64,000 bases of DNA from Limnephilus marmoratus (taxonomy: Eukaryota; Arthropoda; Insecta; Trichoptera; Limnephilidae), in assembly GCA_917880885.1 (NCBI GenBank), contig OU862920.1, positions 35,313,019 through 35,377,018 of the forward strand, read 5' to 3'. The notes beneath the pieces are model-generated. The model was not told where the DNA came from, did no database searches, and was given only the letters and a program-made list of their open reading frames with translations. A program made the translations under genes and the position numbers. Positions 1-12,450 of the stretch are shown one piece after another (the first letter of the stretch is position 1; the number at the start of each line of letters is the position of its first letter).

Positions 1-1582
1 ATTTATTGCGTTTTCTTTTTTTTTATTTCACGCCAAAAAAATTTACACATTTTACATGTTTTGTATTATATCACCCGCCATGCTGGGATGTCTCTCTGTT
101 ACGGCGGATGAATTTTATAGATTGGAATTAATAATAAGAGTATTCAGATTATACCATTAAAATTAGTTTATAAATATTTTAAATCGTTAATACATTAGGA
201 AAATTAGATAGAGAATGTGGAAAATGTGTGAAAAAGGATTAGATGGTTTTGAGCGAAAATATTGTGGATATAATATATATATATATAAGGGTGTAAATCT
301 GTGATGGGCGCTAAATCCATAGTAATCGCAAAGCGCAAAAATAGAAACTAAAATCTGGTTTGTGGGATATGCTTCTCTGTTAAAAGGTACCAAATTCTAT
401 CAAAGAAAAGAATTGCAACTTTTTAATTAGAGTATAAATACAAGTCATCTTTAATGGTAAATTCCTGACAGATGGAGAAAATGTCAGGAAAAGCAGGAAC
501 CTCCAAAAGGTAGCAGCGCACATACCAAGTGTTCCTATGTGAGTATGAAGAGATAGCCCTTCATAAAACATGCGCGTGCACCGGTCGCACAGGAAAACCT
601 TAATTGTTTCAACGATCAGTCGAAATGCCCTCCAACAAGGCTAATGCAGGGGAAAACGGCTCAATAATTCCCACGTGCCAATACTACACCAGTATCAAAG
701 TCAAATCCAACATGGTGGAACTACAATAATTTACAGGGTGCGCAGGTCCAGGTGTGGTTCTATCCAGATAGCTGCAGTCAGTTTGTAAGGCTGAGCTGCC
801 TTTGTTTGCTTCCTTCTGTTCCACACCGAGGAACCGTACAACCGTAGTAAAAAACACTTGTGTTGTGATACTGGATGTTTGCAACTGTTTATTCTGAAGA
901 ATAAATTTTACAGAGTGATTTTGTCTGAATACTTGACTGTGACAATAATTTAGACTAATTAATTTACAGAAGTGAACGACGGTTTGCTAAACAAGCAGAG
1001 TTTAGACGAGGATAGAGAGAGACTGTTTGTAAGATTGTTTAATGTTTTCAAGAGAAGAATAATGACAGCAGCGTCAAAACACGCCATTTATAGACACAAA
1101 AGTGAAAGTTTATGTGCCAAAGACAACAGAGAGTAATAGACAAAACATTTATGGCGATCTGTGAGTAAAAGGTGGCATAGACGCGAAAGTTTAATATAAA
1201 GGGCTCTACACATCGAGATTAAAATGAATGAAAAGGAAATGTTCAGTGCTACATGAATTTAAATATAGAATGGACAATCACAACACACAACATCCAACAC
1301 AGGGTTCTATGCCCGAAACGACCTTATTACGCTGCCACTTCATTTTTATATAGTTCACGCGACTTACCACGAGTATTTAACTCCCCAAAAACTCCCACCA
1401 ACTATCTCCGTAAATTTACGTCTTCCGCCATCTTCCTTCTTTCTGCCGCTTCCGCTCTCAAAACGAAAGGCCGCCAATTTGGCCATAAAAAATTGCAGTT
1501 GCAACAACTTGCAAATAATACACACAATTAGTGCTTAGTAGTACTTACTTGTAGGTAAAATCAATAAATAATTGTAATATTT
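1..1582. other. AT-rich non-coding sequence
   Basis: Nothing recognised. Only short chance ORFs without splice context are seen. A brief GC-richer patch near 640-860 has no identifiable coding signal. Confidence 0.4.
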
Positions 1583-1820
1583 AATTAAATGAAGACAATG
1601 TTAGCGAAACTCAATCGAAAACCTGGAAACAGAAAAATCAGAAAAAGGTATTTGCACCTCTGGGACTCGAACGCAGGACCTTTCGCTTTCCGGTCAAATG
1701 CGCTGAAGAAATATATGTAAATATTATTACAGAAATAAACTACATAGAAGAAAATCTATGAAGTTTATTTCTGAATCTTGTAAGAACATTTACTTTTTTG
1801 ATATCTTCTTTAGCACATAT
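1583..1820 (-). mobile_element. Truncated foldback element with tRNA-like arm
   Basis: Positions 1583-1690 repeat the outer arm of the palindrome at 37951-38430: AATTAAATGAAGACAAT, then GCGAAACTCAATCGAAA, then the B-box-like GGGACTCGAACGCAGGACC. Positions 1709-1818 form their own inverted repeat around 1750 (GAAATAAACT...CATAG against CTATG...AGTTTATTTC). The second tRNA-like arm seen in the 38 kb copy is missing here. Confidence 0.6.
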
Positions 1821-3732
1821 TCAAATTGTATTGCAAAAGTTTGTTTTGAATACAATATTACACCTAGGTATATAAAATTACCATTTCATCATTAATTCTC
1901 AAATTTGGCCCTGGTTTATGCGGTTTATTTCCAATTAACATATATTTTCTTTCGTTTTAATTAAGGAAAAATGTGAAAATTATGTGAACACGACATTAAT
2001 AACTAATCTAGGTAGTTATCGTAACAAAGATAACTTAATTTAAAGTGGATTCATAATAATATGTATCTACAATTATGTACCGATTTAGAATAAAAGTAAT
2101 GTCATTTACTCCAATTAAAATAAAGGATTTTGTAAGATTAATTCGAGTCGAATCAGGGTTTTTTAAAATATTTATCTTGACGGAGTTTAATACCTTATTT
2201 CTTCCGGTAGTTGATTGAAAATGATTTGTGGGTGGCAGATGGCCGGGCGGCACACTGGGCGTGCGGCGTTTGATTGATTTGATTGAGAGTTTTATTTCGA
2301 GATAGATACAATTTTGTAGACTTAATCATTACAATAAGAGGAAGGTCGCTATCTACATTTGATTTTAAAAAAACTCTGTGTTAAACCCGAGCAACGCCGG
2401 GGACTTAAACTACTTATTATTAATGTATCGTCAGCCTACGCGGTAAATATGTCTTGTAATGATTGAAATAAAATGTTGTTTAGATATTCGGTAAATAATA
2501 CTGGTCCAAGCACTGTGCGTTGGGGGATTCCAAAACTGATATTTCAGAATGATTGAGTTTTTAGTAGTTGGTAATCCATGTAATAACGCTGTCTTATGAC
2601 AATTATATTAACTTTTTTGATTAGTATATTATATAAGTAACAGATTCAGAAAACATGAAAGACATGTTAAAAACTGTTTTATTTAGCACTTTATTAAATA
2701 GTACCTAGGTCTGTCACTTATCCGTACAACCATAATTATAGATGCTCATTATAGATTTCATTGTTGGAGTGACTCTGTACAAATGTTCAAATCCTATATC
2801 GAAGGCTCCCCGCTGATGAAGTGCGCTCTTTCGTTTCATCCGTTTTATATTATTCACGAAAATATTTCTAAGGAAACTTTCCCAGAAAAAAAAAGTCAAA
2901 GAATAAAATCAGTAGTTACCCTACTCAAAGTACTTTCAGAAAGAACACCATTTTTTCCATTATATATCATGTTCCCCGACGTACTATATCTGCATTGTGG
3001 CTACTACCAGTGTCGTAGCGTGACCTTTTCTAGAAGATTTCATTTGTCAGAAGTTTAGGTCAGTTTTCCCAAAAAATTCAGCTCTTATTAATGAAATCTT
3101 TGGATGGTATCTAGTCTGTCTGCTTCTGTAGTTATAGTATTAATCATAATTGACGTCCTACACTAAACCGAGACCCGAGGCACGTAAATATGTGAAAGTT
3201 CCTCTAAACTCGAACATACTAAACTCTCACGTTTAGTGGAATTCAGTCTCCTGACGATACCAATAAAAACAAATTTAAAGATTATTGCCGATATTACCTG
3301 GACGTAGATATTTTATACGGTGTGGTGGCGCTCATATTTATTAAAAAGGCAAGTTTATATGTATCACCAATGAAGTTTTACAGAAGTGTTGACGGGTGAG
3401 GATTGAGGGTGGAAGAAACTTTCGCAATTAATGGAACTTGTTTTTAATTGCTAACTCTACTGTAAATCCCACAGAGACTTTCATGTCCTGAATCTTACAC
3501 GTTTTGGATGGAAATCCAACATGGGTTATATTTGGAATGCAAATAACAAATTGCTCATTAAAAGTTATAGGAAATAGTATTTTGGACGATGAAGTAACAG
3601 TGTTTGCAAGTGGAGTAATCGACCAGTTCATACATGTGTGATGTGTAGCGTATTTTCAACACCTACTTAAGGTATTCCGAATTATTGTTGAGCAAAGTCA
3701 TGTTATTGAACTTATTTAATTATAATAAAATA
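1821..3732. other. AT-rich non-coding sequence
   Basis: Nothing definite. At 2270-2410 there is a short stretch ending AACCCGAGCAACGCCGGGG, resembling in reverse the CTAGCTG...CCCGGC start motif of the pyrimidine-rich repeats. No coding signal. Confidence 0.35.
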
Positions 3733-4170
3733 GCTGGTCCCGGAATGCGTTGCTATGCCATTTAATAAAGAAATTGTTTCTCCCTGAGTGTCCTTTCCTA
3801 TTCGTCCCGTTCCCCTTCTCGACCTCCCCTTCTTCTCCTGCGTCCTCTTCCTCTCTCACGTTCCCACTCCGTCACCTCCACCTTCCCTTTCCCCACTCCA
3901 CTCCCCCCCTTCCCCTCACACGTCCCCTTCCCTTCTCGCGTTCCCCTTCCTCTTCCCTTTCCCGCTCCCTCGTCCCGCCAACCCTCCTCCCGCGTTCCAT
4001 ATATTCAATCCCAGTACATTCAGTTTTTAAACAGCCCGCGTGCCACCTTTCCAATTTTTATTCAAATTTCCATTTTTCTTGTATATTTAATTTGGTACCT
4101 AACAGAGGTACCTATTTAAAATATCTAAAATTCTTGATTCGATTCAAACTATTAGGGGAGTACCTACTTT
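3733..4170 (+). repeat. Pyrimidine-rich dispersed repeat, copy 1
   Basis: It begins TAGCTGGTCCCGGAATGCG and TTGCTATGCCATTTAATAAA, then about 230 nt of almost pure C/T on this strand, then ATTCCATATATTCAATCCC and GTGCCACCTTT. The same order recurs at 27548, 28207, 9696, 59745 and, reversed, at 15838. ORFs across the C/T tract are low-complexity artefacts. Confidence 0.65.
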
Positions 4171-4771
4171 AAATAAATTTATCAACTTATTATTTTCTAA
4201 GAAAATACACAGATGTAGGAAATGAGATTAAAAGAATTTGGCATTCTCAGACTATAAAAATATTACCATATATTATTTCGGCTACTGGCATTATACCTAG
4301 GTCTCTCATTCAAAATTAAGGCATATTAGATTTGTCAAAGAATTTATATATAAAAATGCAAAAATCAGTCATTTTAAATACGTGTAGGATTACAAAAGAT
4401 TTTTAAAATATTTATATTGAGGGATCAGTAGGGTTTATAGGTTCAATTAGGAATTCCACAGAGCCGAACCCTCTGATATGAAAATATCTGGAGTCGGTGA
4501 ATTATTTTCCCATTTGGTCTCTGATAGGTTGACATGTTGTTCTTGTATTGTTTTGTATTTATAATACTTATATAGTGCAATTGCACAGCGTGGATTCACT
4601 AGATGATCATTTGGGAAGTGTGTGAAAGGGTTTAGTTTTTCCTGTGGGGAAAATTTAACCCGGACATTTAAATCTGGTGCGTAAATAACAATAACACTAG
4701 ACCAAATGAGGCTTACGTGGGGTCATGGTTTATCGTGTCGTATTGGAACCGAGAACCCGGGAAATAAATAT
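4171..4771. other. AT-rich non-coding sequence
   Basis: Nothing recognised; no coding signal or repeat match that I can support. Confidence 0.35.
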
Positions 4772-4905
4772 TTTATTTCTCTCTCATTCTCTCGCAGGCT
4801 AAATCCAATCGATGTATGTGTTTGTTTATTTTTAATGTCGCTCGCTTCCGTTTCATCGAGTTTCAATTCAAAATTTCAATTCAAAAATTTCTAGAAAAAC
4901 TAGCG
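4772..4905 (+). repeat. HINE-like family C core fragment
   Basis: Contains CTCTCGCAGGCTAAATCCAA and GTTTCATCGAGTTTCAA, the middle and distal part of family C (compare 52330-52410). Ends are eroded. Confidence 0.5.
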
Positions 4906-5688
4906 CCAAAAATATATTATTGAAATTCCAATTAACATTAAATAATTTAGGCATATATTTTAGCGTTTGCAGGTGGATTTCCAGTACTATTTTTCATTAT
5001 TTGTATTGGTAAAATTTACAACATCGAATCCGAATCAATACTCGGAGTCAACATGTCGAGGCGTAGGGTATTATTATTATACTTAAAAATTAATTAGGAA
5101 GTCAGTTACATCATGACATTATAGAAAAATAACGAGTTAATTGATAATTTCACTTCAAGTCACCAACATCTGTAAAAAGTTTACCATTATATGTATATTA
5201 AAATGGAAAACGGTTTCGTGAGGCAACATATTTGCTTAAAATTTGTTGGTGTGTTTTATAGCAAAAAGGTTATAAGGTTTTCAGCGCCGTCTGATATTCC
5301 TATCAAAATTATAAACGTATATTTTACCATCGCTGCGCTCAATTTCATCCCCAGTCTCCCGCGAATCTTCCACTTCCACTCAGGCTTGGGGATATTTCCC
5401 CTCGAGATTGGAAGATCAGAGATAATGATTGGAAATTTTAATGGAAACATACTATTCTTGGCTTCCGTTATTGATTGTTTGACGGTTATTGGCGTCGACA
5501 CCGAAAATACAATATTTTTATAGCCTTGTTTAACTTGGACACTTTATAATTTTATTGGCTTGTCATATTGCTTTTGCGATGGTTTTATTTTCAAAATATT
5601 ATTGTTTTTAAAACGAGAAAGGTATTTATTATTAGTAAGGTTTTTGTTTGGGAACAATAATTTTTTTTCAACTTGAGAGGTATGGATA
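4906..5688. other. AT-rich non-coding sequence
   Basis: Holds a 110-codon open frame at 5191-5523 with no recognisable domain and no splice signals tying it to a gene; treated as chance. No repeat recognised. Confidence 0.35.
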
Positions 5689-5689
5689 C

Positions 5690-6500
5690 TACTGCCCCGG
5701 GAACCATTTATTGGGTACCAACACACCTGCCATAGTTCACCCCAAGTGGTTCGCTATACAGGGTATTAAAGGACTCACTTGTCTTACTTAACCTGTGATT
5801 CCTGAAATTATTTGGCGTAAAAAATTTAAATGAATTTTTGATGTCCAGTGACCTTTTGAATGACTTTTTTTTTTGGTTCAAATTTTTTTTCTTCAAAATC
5901 AAACCAAAACATAATTCTTCTGCGTGTCGTCAGTGGTCTTTCAATCAAATAACCGACCAACCCCTAACCCTGCCTTACACTGTCCAACACCCACCATTTT
6001 TTATATTTTTGTTGAAAAAAAAAAACACCAAAAATGTCACCGGAGACCAAAATTTAATTTACGTTTTTTTCTCCAAATAATGTCAGGAATCACTGGTTAA
6101 AGTAAGTCAAGTACGTCCCTTAACATCCTGCATCCTGGTGACTTTGCAGGAGTGCTCGGGTTCATGGAGTGAGGTGTGTACAGGTCTTGGTGGCACATGC
6201 GTTTCCCACTTGCTGCTTGGCGGGCCGGATCGGGAGACCTTGTTACCTCTCCAGCCAGACTCTCTCGACCCATGCGATTGACCTCGCATTGAACCGCAGT
6301 GGGAGGGATGAATTCATTCGTCCATCACTCCTGGACACATTAACCCCCAGATTCCTACCCACCCCTTATAATATTTTTCTTAAGAGGACTTCCTTTCCTA
6401 CTTTTTTTCCTGAAAAGATCCGCCACACAGCATCCTCAAAGATAAAGTAGTCCTCTATGGAAATTGTTTACCTCGGGGCCTAATGTGTGGAGCTAATGTA
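5690..6500 (+). mobile_element. SINE-like element copy S1, interrupted
   Basis: The head (5690-5758) has CCCCGGGAACCATTTATTGG and CAAGTGGTTCGCTA. The body (6131-6500) has CGGGTTCATGGAG, GGCGGGCCGGATCGGGAGA, CTCTCTCGACCCATGCG and the tail CGCCACACAGCATCC...GGGGCCTAATGTGTGGAG, then A9. A TIR element splits it at 5759-6130. A HINE-like element starts directly at its A-tail. Confidence 0.72.
5759..6130. mobile_element. TIR element nested in SINE S1
   Basis: Imperfect terminal inverted repeats of about 53 bp: left CAGGGTATTAAAGG...GTGATTCCTGAAATTATTTGG, right the reverse complement of ...TGTCAGGAATCACTGG...CCCTTAACATCCTG. The AT-rich interior has no transposase. A related right end lies at 51890-51955. 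A target duplication is not clear. Confidence 0.65.
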
Positions 6501-6507
6501 AAAAAAA

Positions 6508-6792
6508 ACGAATGTGCTAAAAAAACTAAGTAAAACCTCACTAACTTATGACTCCCTTTCAACTTCCGTTTACCTCGCCCGACTGATCGCCTCGCCCGAC
6601 TGTTCGCCTCGCCCGATCACACTTTTCATAATGCTCTCGTCACGCTTTCACCAGCTTACTCCCCAAGTTAAGCGTGCGTAAAGGCCCGACCGTTCACCTC
6701 GCCCGATCACACTTTTCGTAACGCTCTCGTCACGCATTCACCAGCTTACTTCCTAAGTCAAGCGTGCGTAAAGAAGTTTTACTTAAAAAATC
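6508..6792 (-). mobile_element. HINE-like family A, copy A1 (two internal units)
   Basis: Reverse orientation. The hairpin end (degraded, CGAATGTGC) abuts the A-tail of SINE S1. The other end is GTGCGTAAAGAAGTTTTACTT. The core contains two units of about 90 bp, each running GCCCGAYCG...CGCTCTCGTCACGC...CAGCTTACT...AAGCGTGCGTAAA. Confidence 0.7.
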
Positions 6793-7345
6793 AAGAAGCG
6801 CAATGGTTTTCCTTAATTAGGTTGGGATAGAATGGGTGAAGGATGAAAGGAACATTTTGGAAGCATTCAGCTTATCGGAATGAGTTATTTAGTCTCGAGT
6901 TTGAGGAGGTTAATAGCCTGGTGGTTAGGACACTTGGTAATAACATTATGAATAATATCTGTTAGATCTTAACATATTTATACTTTTGAATGTAGCTATA
7001 ATTTTGTGGTTTTCCATTATCATCCCTAAGGAAGAAACGGTCGTTCCGAAACCGGTCAGCTTTAAACAAATATACAAGTGGTTCAAACAAAGTAACATTG
7101 TTTCATTTATCTTAACATATTTCGAATATGAACATAAAAATTAATTTAAGATTTTAAAAAGATTTCTTTATATTTTTTTATTTATTGTAAAGATAAATAA
7201 TACAATACGACAGGAAAAAAATTATAAATATTTTACAAAAAAAAAAGAAAATGATAATGTTATATGACGTCTAAATAAGTTTGATTTAGAATGGATGAAC
7301 GATTAAAAAAAACTCGAACCGTCAGGCTCTTCAGAATAAAATACG
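6793..7345. other. AT-rich non-coding sequence
   Basis: Nothing recognised. A short inverted motif near 7035-7065 (GAAACGGTCGTTCCGAAACC) is noted only. Confidence 0.3.
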
Positions 7346-7349
7346 TAGA

Positions 7350-7592
7350 AAGGATTTCGGATGAAACGGAAATGACAATTACTGCACCTGCGACCCATCA
7401 ATTGCGCTCATTGGCCGCTTTGACTATGATGACACTTTTAAAGGCTCCTATTGGTTGAGATATGAAACGGAAATCACGCTAGGTCTGCACTCATTGGTCG
7501 CTTTGATTATGACGTCACATTTCGGATAATGGTTGACATTGTTTTGGTAAAGTTTCGCATCCACCGCGGGTAAATTACACTCGAATTTTTTT
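7350..7592 (-). mobile_element. HINE-like family B, copy B1
   Basis: Reverse copy with hairpin end GCGGGTAAATTACACTCG followed by a T-run. The core carries two units with CTCATTGG (CCAAT on the other strand), TTTTAAAGGCTCCTATTGG and TTGATTATGACGTCACA. The distal inverted motif is not preserved. Confidence 0.62.
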
Positions 7593-8991
7593 TTATTCGT
7601 ATGTTTGATTACGTAAAAACTAGTTTTTTTAAGAGATTTGCTAACTGGTTATACAATTATTTTATGTTAATACATAAATAGGCATGTGCTTTTTTAAATT
7701 CCATCTTCACCAAAAGTTTTTCATAAACAGGTTTCCGATAGATTAGCGAATACATTATGTAGCGAATACGTTAGGTACGGAATGGAGGAATAGTGTAGGG
7801 ATTAGAATAGGCAAATAGAAGAAACTGTGCAAATAATAAAACGATACTTTAAAGAAACCTTAAATTGCGTGGTCAATAGATATAACAGCAGGAAGGAAAG
7901 GTGGATGGTGAATCAGGTGAGAAACAGAATGACGGTTGGGTTTTACGAGTGAAATGAATCTCGTAGCACGTATTCAGTTTTTTTGACAACACAAATCATA
8001 AAATTTCTAATCATTGGCATTGTTATAACCTTTTGCCGAAGGAATTAATGATCTCCAGATTCAATTAAAAAGATTTATAACTTCATAATTTAAAAACTAC
8101 ATGTATAATTACATTTGAATGGTTAATAAAAACCAGTTTGTATTTTTTTAAGCAAATAGGAATCCCACATTGATATTTGCATGTAATTATACCGGGCTAA
8201 TTATATCAAAGGTCAGCTTACAAAAAAATATTCAACAATCTGTTTCTAAAAGAGTAGAGCGGAAAGATTAACCCGGAACAGACAATTTATACATTATCCC
8301 GCTCCCCGACCAAGTGAACACTAACAAAATATTAATAATAATCTTCACCTTGTAGTACTACTGGAACTGAACTCTCTGCGGCCGGTGGCGTAAAGAACCC
8401 TTGTTATTGTTAAACTCTACGATACAGTACGACTTGCTGTGCTACTAGTAATCAACTAACAAAAATGCACAAAAAATACCCCCCACTATCATTGGCCTTG
8501 ACCATTGCTCGAAAGTTGGATGACATCAGGACAATCTCCACCCTGTAGCTGTTGTCTCGAGACACAACACACAACTCGGCAAAAAGTCACAAAAAACTTC
8601 TCTTGCGCCTGTGCTGCTAGTTTCGAAGCCTTAAAATTTTACTAGGAAATTCTACATAGACCGCCAAGACTACGTTGACATCGTACATAGTTTTTAAGCA
8701 TTAGTTTTCAATGTCATTATTTTGCTTACTGACAATATACGAGTATGTACAAATTTTTATTTATTCTAGTCTAGACCAAATTTGACAGTTTGAATAATTT
8801 ATTAAGGTCGAACACCATGACGAACGTCACGTCGATCATTTGAGTAGAGGATTTAAAATAGAATTTTTTTCACGGACCAATTATTTTAGTGAAATTTTAT
8901 CACTTCTATTTTGTTTTAGTCTTTTTTTATTTTTGCTGTCGGTCAAATAAGGAAAAACATAACAAAAAACTATTTTCTAAATTAATAGTTT
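7593..8991. other. AT-rich non-coding sequence
   Basis: No gene or repeat that I can support. It is somewhat richer in GC near 8280-8640. Confidence 0.3.
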
Positions 8992-9238
8992 TTTAAGTAA
9001 AACTTCTTTACGCACTCTTGACTTGGGGAGTGAGCTGGTGAATGCGTGACGAGAGCGTTACTAAAAGTTTGATCGGCAAGGCGAACGATCGGGCCTTTAC
9101 GCACGTGAATGCGTGACGAGAGCCTTATGAAAAGTGTGAACGGGTGAGGCGAACGGTCGGGCGAGGCGAACGGAAGTTGAGTGGGAGATATAAGTTAATG
9201 AATACTTCAGTCGTGTGGTCTAAAGCACACTCGTTTTT
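8992..9238 (+). mobile_element. HINE-like family A, copy A2 (two internal units)
   Basis: Starts TTTTAAGTAAAACTTC and ends GTCGTGTGGTCTAAAGCACA CTCG plus T7, that is, the GTGTG/CACAC hairpin. The core has two units of GACTTGGGGAGTGAGCTGG...GCGTGACGAGAGCG...GGCGAACG. Confidence 0.75.
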
Positions 9239-9690
9239 TTATTGTATTCACGTATTATATCAGCGACGCCACCGACTACAGAAATAATATTAGGTATTAT
9301 TTGGTTACATAAGAATATTTTACGTAGGTAAGAGTTCGCTAACCTGCCCCGAGTGTGGATGGAACTAAAGAATCCATATTTGGAAATGTTATAAGACTTG
9401 CAAGAAGGAGAAGAAGAAGACGTAAAAGGTTGAGAAGAAGATGTAAAACCTAGTTACTCTCATTTGCTTAATAAATAAAGCTTGCAAGTTTGGGTTCCCG
9501 AAAGGTGGTTTATTTCAAGGGTGATACTGAGAGTGTCTTTCACTCTGGATCGACGTATTACATTACCATATACATTACCTTAGCTGATTTAAATTCTGTA
9601 GATGAAAACTGTTAATGGTTTTAACTTGTAATTTTTTTTTTGGTTATAGTTAAATTTAGTTTTGATTATGACAAAAATGATTAAATTTAT
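9239..9690. other. AT-rich non-coding sequence
   Basis: Nothing recognised. Confidence 0.3.
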
Positions 9691-9695
9691 GAAAT

Positions 9696-10335
9696 TCTAG
9701 CTTTTTCCCACGGCTTCGCTCGAATGGTATTAGGGGATTCCCACTCAGCCTCCTCCACCTTCCCTCTCCCCACTCCACTCCCCCCATCAACCCCCCTCCC
9801 CCGCTCCCCCTCCACCCACCCCTCCCCCCACTCCTACCCCTCCACCTTCCCTCGCCCCACTCCACTCATCCATCAACCCCCCTCTCTCTCCCCCTTCTTC
9901 TCCACCCACCCCTCCCCCACCCCATACCCACCCCACTCCACCCCCCCATATTCCTCCACCCCTCCCCCTTCCCCTTCCTTCCCTCTCCCCTCTCGCACCT
10001 CACTCAGCCTCCCCCACCTTCCCTCTCTCCACTCCTAACCCAGTCCCCCACCCTCCTCCCCTTCCCCTATCCCCCTCTGCCAACATCCTCCGAACACCCC
10101 CTCCCCACTGCCCCCTCTCACCTCTCGCATTCCACACATTCATTCCCGATACATTCAGTTTTCAAACTGCTCGCGTGCCACCTATTATAATTTTTTTATA
10201 TAAATTTCATAATGCCAGAACTCAATGGTAGTTTCATACAAAATAACGAACAAAAAAAAAGAATTATCCAATTTGGTGCAGTCGTTTGGGTTTATGCGCA
10301 TACATACATTTCGGTGATTCATTTTTAAAGATAGT
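9696..10335 (+). repeat. Pyrimidine-rich dispersed repeat, copy 2
   Basis: Starts AGCTTTTTCCCACGGCTTCG and CTCGAATGGTATTAGGGG, then about 370 nt of C/T-rich sequence with CACTCCACTC blocks, then CATTCCCGATACATTCAG, GTGCCACCTATT and the distal module CAATTTGGTGCAGTCG...CATACATTTCGGTGATTCAT. Proline/serine ORFs here are artefacts. Confidence 0.65.
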
Positions 10336-10476
10336 TATTAAGTACGACGCCAATAAAGCACTTTTTTTAGGGTGAAGTGACTAATTAAAAAAAAACATCG
10401 TTTCCAAGGTGACAATTGATTGACGTTTGCAATAAATCGATTTTGTAATTGACAGAAAACGTATGATAAATAATTG

Positions 10477-10527
10477 CATAACGCCAGAGATTATTCATAA
10501 CGCCAGAGATTATTCATAACGCCAGAG
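10477..10527 (+). repeat. 19-bp tandem repeat
   Basis: The unit CATAACGCCAGAGATTATT is present twice in full, followed by a 13-nt partial copy. Confidence 0.9.
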
Positions 10528-11764
10528 CTTACCAATATATATAGCCTATAGATCTCGCTAATAATGTAGCTTTCTATTAGGGAAAGAATTTTTAAAGTCC
10601 ATTCAGTAGTTTTTGTGTGAAAGAGTAACAAACATACATCCATACAAACTTTTACCTTTCATACAAGACATATGTTACGTTATGTATAGTATGCTCTTTA
10701 ACATATGATTTTGTTTATGGAAATTCTTAACGTTTTCAGTTATTGATATCACATGTTTTTATTGTGTGTTATAAAAATTAACTGGAGTTTGTCGTTTGAT
10801 ATTAACACCAATTTAACGAAAAATTGCATATTATATTGGTACGAGGGCTTCAAATACGTTGAAAATGAATGTATAAAAACATTTTAATTTACTATTTCTA
10901 CACCTATATACAAGCGACAGCGATAAAGAGATAAAATGTATATGCTGACATATTTACTGCTAGCAACTGTTACAGAAGTGGACTGCATTAAATTCTAGGT
11001 GTGGAAAACACGATTTCACTTTATGAAAACAGGATGAATTTATTCGATTTGATTGAGAAACGAGCCGTAAATGAGGGAACCCAACAAACCTTTTTGTTCG
11101 GTCTTTAGTTTTTTTTTTAAATCTTGGAGTCGGGTCTACGCTTCAACGCATTTTTAAAGACATTAAACAACATACTTTAAAGCCCCAGAGACCGATTTAA
11201 TTTCCGAAGCAAAATTTTGAAAATGTGTTGAAATTATTTGTAAAAGTAAAGAAAAACATAATATTTTTTAAATATTACCTAGCTACATAATATAACATTG
11301 GATTAACGTTTTGAACTTCAAGGTGATTGGGATGTTTGACGTCGAGGCAAAGTTAAATAGGCACGGGCTAATTGAGTAGTCTTTCAATTTTATTAACTCA
11401 GCTTGAACCATATTTTAAGGGACCAATGAAAATATGTATAATTAATGGAGGTGTACAAAAAAAATATTTCACATTTTAAGAGTGTGTTTATTCCTACTAC
11501 TTTAATTTTTGTAAATATTTTAACGTATACTACAAATCACTTTACTCAAATTGTTATTTTGTTTACAGTCTCCTTATTGTTCATTCCCCAGGAAACCATA
11601 AAAGAAAACAAAATAATTCAGTGGTTTGTAGCAGAGTGGCTTCATCGTTGCACAAGCAATATTTTTCTTTTACGTTGATTGTAAGAAGAGTTTTTTTTAA
11701 ATATTGTCAGGTTATTCGTAACCGTAACCCGGGAATATTTGCCTTTCTTTTAAAAAAAATCAGA
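10528..11764. other. AT-rich non-coding sequence
   Basis: Contains TTTTTGTGTGAAAGAGTAAC and CATACAAACTTTTACC near 10610-10660, a tail module shared with the pyrimidine-rich repeats (compare 27990-28025 and 59940-59990). Otherwise nothing. Confidence 0.4.
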
Positions 11765-12032
11765 GTGTGTAGAAGGTGAATCACGTGGTAGAAGTGAAAC
11801 TAGAAAGTTGCTAGATGTCGCTTTCTTTTCTTTTGCCTGTTTATTTAAAAGTGGTTTGAAGATTGAATATTAATTTCACAAAAATAAAAATGTTTTTTTT
11901 TGGATTTCGTAAGATTCGAACCTCCGTTCGCTTGACTTTCGCTTGAAGCGCGAATTTACCCCATTATATTAGGACCAATTTCCATTTCATTCGAATATCG
12001 CTAACGGTGTAAAGAAGTTTCACTTTAAAAAG
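11765..12032 (-). mobile_element. HINE-like family D, copy D1
   Basis: The hairpin-side end (GTGTGTAGAAGGTGAATCAC, then GGTAGAAGTGAAACTAG) and the opposite end (GGTGTAAAGAAGTTTCACTT) bracket a 268-bp unit. Its left 110 bp recurs reversed at 51590-51720 (GTGGTTTGAAGATTG, GCTAGATGTCGCTTT). Confidence 0.55.
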
Positions 12033-12144
12033 TTTGTTTGATTTCAGTAACAAATATTGTCAAGTTATCCTTGACCCGGGAATTCATAGCATGACTGCGG
12101 ATCGTTATTGGAAAAAAAAGACTTAAAATAAAATAAGAACTCAT

Positions 12145-12423
12145 GGCCGTTATACACTACATCTTTTTTCAGCCCGTTTCCAATTAGACACAAAAGTCAA
12201 CATTTTCGCTCTACGCGATCGCTATTTTCATCTCTATTTTAATATCTACGATTTCAATTGTCATCACTACAAACAACACATGAACCATGCTATTTGCTGT
12301 GATGCCAACTGAAATCGTAGATTTGAAAATAGAGATGAAAATAGCGATTACGTAGAGCGAAAAATGTAGACTTTTGTGTCTAATTAGAATCGGGCTGAAA
12401 AAAGATGTCGTTTATAACGGCCT
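12145..12423. mobile_element. Palindromic foldback MITE beside SCYL2 donor
   Basis: Two arms of about 113 nt (12145-12257 and 12311-12423) are near-perfect reverse complements, beginning GGCCGTTATACACTACATC and ending GTCGTTTATAACGGCC. The spacer is about 53 nt. The element ends 27 nt downstream of the SCYL2 exon end, on the gene's strand. A target duplication is not resolved. Confidence 0.8.
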
Positions 12424-12450
12424 TTAGTCATTATGAACTTGGTTTCCTAC

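Noticed and set aside
3750..4172. 140-codon Pro/Ser/Leu-rich ORF, and similar ones at 9724-10038, 27568-27978 and 28246-28638
   Set aside because: All lie on C/T-only tracts of the dispersed pyrimidine-rich repeat; the composition alone keeps frames open on both strands.
5191..5523. 110-codon ORF on plus strand with overlapping minus ORF
   Set aside because: Open on both strands, no domain, no splice signals; chance.
10477..10527. CRISPR-like short repeats
   Set aside because: Direct tandem units without spacers in a eukaryotic genome; a minisatellite.
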